Origin: Imperialibacter sp. EC-SDR9
GTDB lineage: Bacteria; Bacteroidota; Bacteroidia; Cytophagales; Cyclobacteriaceae
Assembly: GCF_902498805.1 (NCBI RefSeq)
Contig: NZ_LR701589.1
Span: forward strand, 62,001 to 126,000
Direction: 5' to 3'
DNA: 64,000 nucleotides
Numbering within the stretch: the first letter of the stretch is position 1; every line of letters starts with the position of its first letter. Shown in pieces: positions 63,128 through 64,000 of the stretch. Under the pieces are notes generated by a model. It saw only the letters and a list, made by a program, of their open reading frames with translations, was not told the DNA's origin and did not search any database. The translations under genes and the position numbers were made by a program.

Positions 63128-63210
63128 CCAGGTTTCAGGGACGTTTTTCCCTCTTTCATGACTAGTTCAAACTAAGAAACCTGGTGTGAAACATCACACA
63201 AAAAACGTCC
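63128..63210 (+). other. Leader with crossing complementary arms (possible pseudoknot)
   Basis: CCAGGTTTC (63128-63136) can pair with GAAACCTGG (63176-63184), and GGACGTTTTT (63139-63148) with AAAAACGTCC (63201-63210). The order A-B-A'-B' is that of a pseudoknot or of two alternative folds. GTGTGA/TCACAC (63184-63199) makes another hairpin. It lies in the 360-nt gap before the last gene, where I see no coding sequence. Confidence 0.5.
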
Positions 63211-63294
63211 GCTTCGCTTTTCTGTTTTATTGCCCTGGCTGACCACGTCGTTTATATCAGCAAATTACAACTAGATTTCAGCCATTTCCCATTT

Positions 63295-63322
63295 ACGAAC
63301 CTATTCAATAGGTTCGTTTTTT
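63295..63322 (+). terminator. Intrinsic terminator in the leader of the last gene
   Basis: ACGAACCTAT (63295-63304) pairs with ATAGGTTCGT (63308-63317), loop TCA, then a run of T. It may end transcription from the XRE-like gene, or, with the structured leader just upstream, serve as an attenuator for the gene at 63431. Confidence 0.85.
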
Positions 63323-63430
63323 AACGTATGCTACCTTGTAAACCAAAATATTACTGACACATAATCATTTCCAATACCCATAATTCATATATTCCGTCTC
63401 CAAAAGGGCTTCAAATGTCACTCAGTTAAT

Positions 63431-64000
63431 ATGAAAAACCAGCGATTACTCTGCCTCTTGTTTATTGCTTTGTCGTCAGGCTCATCGTTTGCTCAAAAAA
63501 CCTACGTCGTAAAGCTGAAGCCTGACAATATCAACATCCCCAACAGAAGCTTCTACATTGACAAAGTGACGGACAACCGAAACACCGATAAAGAGTGGAT
63601 TGGAATTGTTCAAACCGGAAAATTCAATGACCCTCACGAAGCAAAATTTGAGTATGGACTGGAAAATGCACTGATAACCTATCTCAGAATTTCGCTATCA
63701 AAAACCGACACCCGGCAGGTACCTGTCACAATGGTGATTAACCGACTTGAAATCACCGAAAAGATGACAAGAGCCAACGAGATGGGCTACGCTGACATTT
63801 CCGTGGACTTCTTCAAGGATGGCATAAAAATGTTTGGTACCGAACAGTATACCGGAGTGAGTGGCCTTGACGTAACTGAGCTGCACGAAGCAAATATCAG
63901 AAAGGCAATTAACCTAAGTCTTGTTGCATTTGAAGAATTTAATAGTGCAGCTGCCATAGGTAGCCAAAGTGAAAATTCCCGACTCTCTGAAAACTCGGTT
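63431..64000 (+). CDS. Secreted protein of unknown function, C-terminus cut by the window
   Basis: ATG at 63431 starts a signal peptide (MKNQRLLCLLFIALSSGSSF, cleavage near FAQKT), and 190 codons remain in frame to the edge. Mature motifs are VVKLKPDNINIPNRSFYIDKVTDNR and LENALITYLRISLSKTDTRQVPVTM. The VTDNR and YLRISL pattern recalls periplasmic outer-membrane-associated proteins, but I recognise no family. The gene is preceded by a structured leader and terminator. Confidence 0.75.
   Translation, partial: MKNQRLLCLLFIALSSGSSFAQKTYVVKLKPDNINIPNRSFYIDKVTDNRNTDKEWIGIVQTGKFNDPHEAKFEYGLENALITYLRISLSKTDTRQVPVTMVINRLEITEKMTRANEMGYADISVDFFKDGIKMFGTEQYTGVSGLDVTELHEANIRKAINLSLVAFEEFNSAAAIGSQSENSRLSENSV

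Overview
The window looks like chromosomal DNA of a Bacteroidota bacterium, most likely a marine or soil member of the Cytophagales. The reasons are the gene families rather than any marker gene. There are two large FtsX/MacB-type permeases (one behind a PadR regulator), a membrane-bound AraC-HTH/TPR regulator, a GAF protein that ends after its DHp-like helix, Reg_prop and DUF1593 secreted proteins, HigA-type antitoxin sequence, and a promoter of the Bacteroidota form (TTTG, 20 bp, TAnnTTTG) in front of a tRNA gene. Species cannot be fixed from this sequence alone.

Layout. 1-6.4 kb: end of pgk, a TPR histidine kinase, recQ, an S41 protease and a crotonase. 6.6-15.9 kb: PadR-permease pair, DUF1593 protein, RibD-like reductase, a kinase-less sensor translationally coupled to TrkH, and small membrane or secreted proteins. 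16-22.4 kb: AraC-SDR-AraC group, a beta-propeller lipoprotein and a lipoprotein sulfatase. 22.4-25.1 kb is repeat-rich: a roughly 550-bp array of 22-23-bp units, then duplicated promoter-like segments and dispersed palindromic elements around two small genes. 25.1-31.8 kb: a sulfur-handling block (class V aminotransferase fold, rhodanese-like protein, two half-size YeeE/YedE membrane proteins, periplasmic double-rhodanese) divergent from a histidine kinase/OmpR regulator pair, with a helically phased GTTAAA box between them. 32-39.9 kb: MFS carrier, lipase-like hydrolase, cupin, a Crp-led operon, a UDG-like protein, an acetyltransferase and a Tat-exported enolase-superfamily enzyme.

40.1-45.2 kb is an AT-richer island of four genes on the minus strand, each overlapping the next by 4 nt: a histidine kinase whose N-terminus is a second, MORC/Hsp90-like GHKL ATPase; a stand-alone receiver domain; an HNH nuclease; and an N6-adenine methyltransferase. 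It reads as a restriction-modification-like defence operon under phosphorelay control and is the strongest candidate for an undescribed system. Beside it lie a HigA-like gene preceded by a possible -1 frameshift site and a frameshifted fragment copied from the 33.3-kb hydrolase.

46.3-64 kb: a DHp-only GAF sensor, a second FtsX permease overlapping an AraC/TPR regulator tail to tail, an ankyrin lipoprotein and acyltransferase behind a direct-repeat operator, ABC-F ATPase, comEC, phoH and SAM-hydroxide adenosyltransferase. The right end carries tRNA-Leu(CAA), a GIY-YIG gene and a second tRNA-Leu copy split by two 20-bp palindromic elements. It closes with a divergent pair of tiny DNA-binding proteins and a structured leader before a truncated secreted protein. 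Related palindromes also sit in frame inside the beta-propeller gene, which suggests a mobile palindromic element active in this genome.
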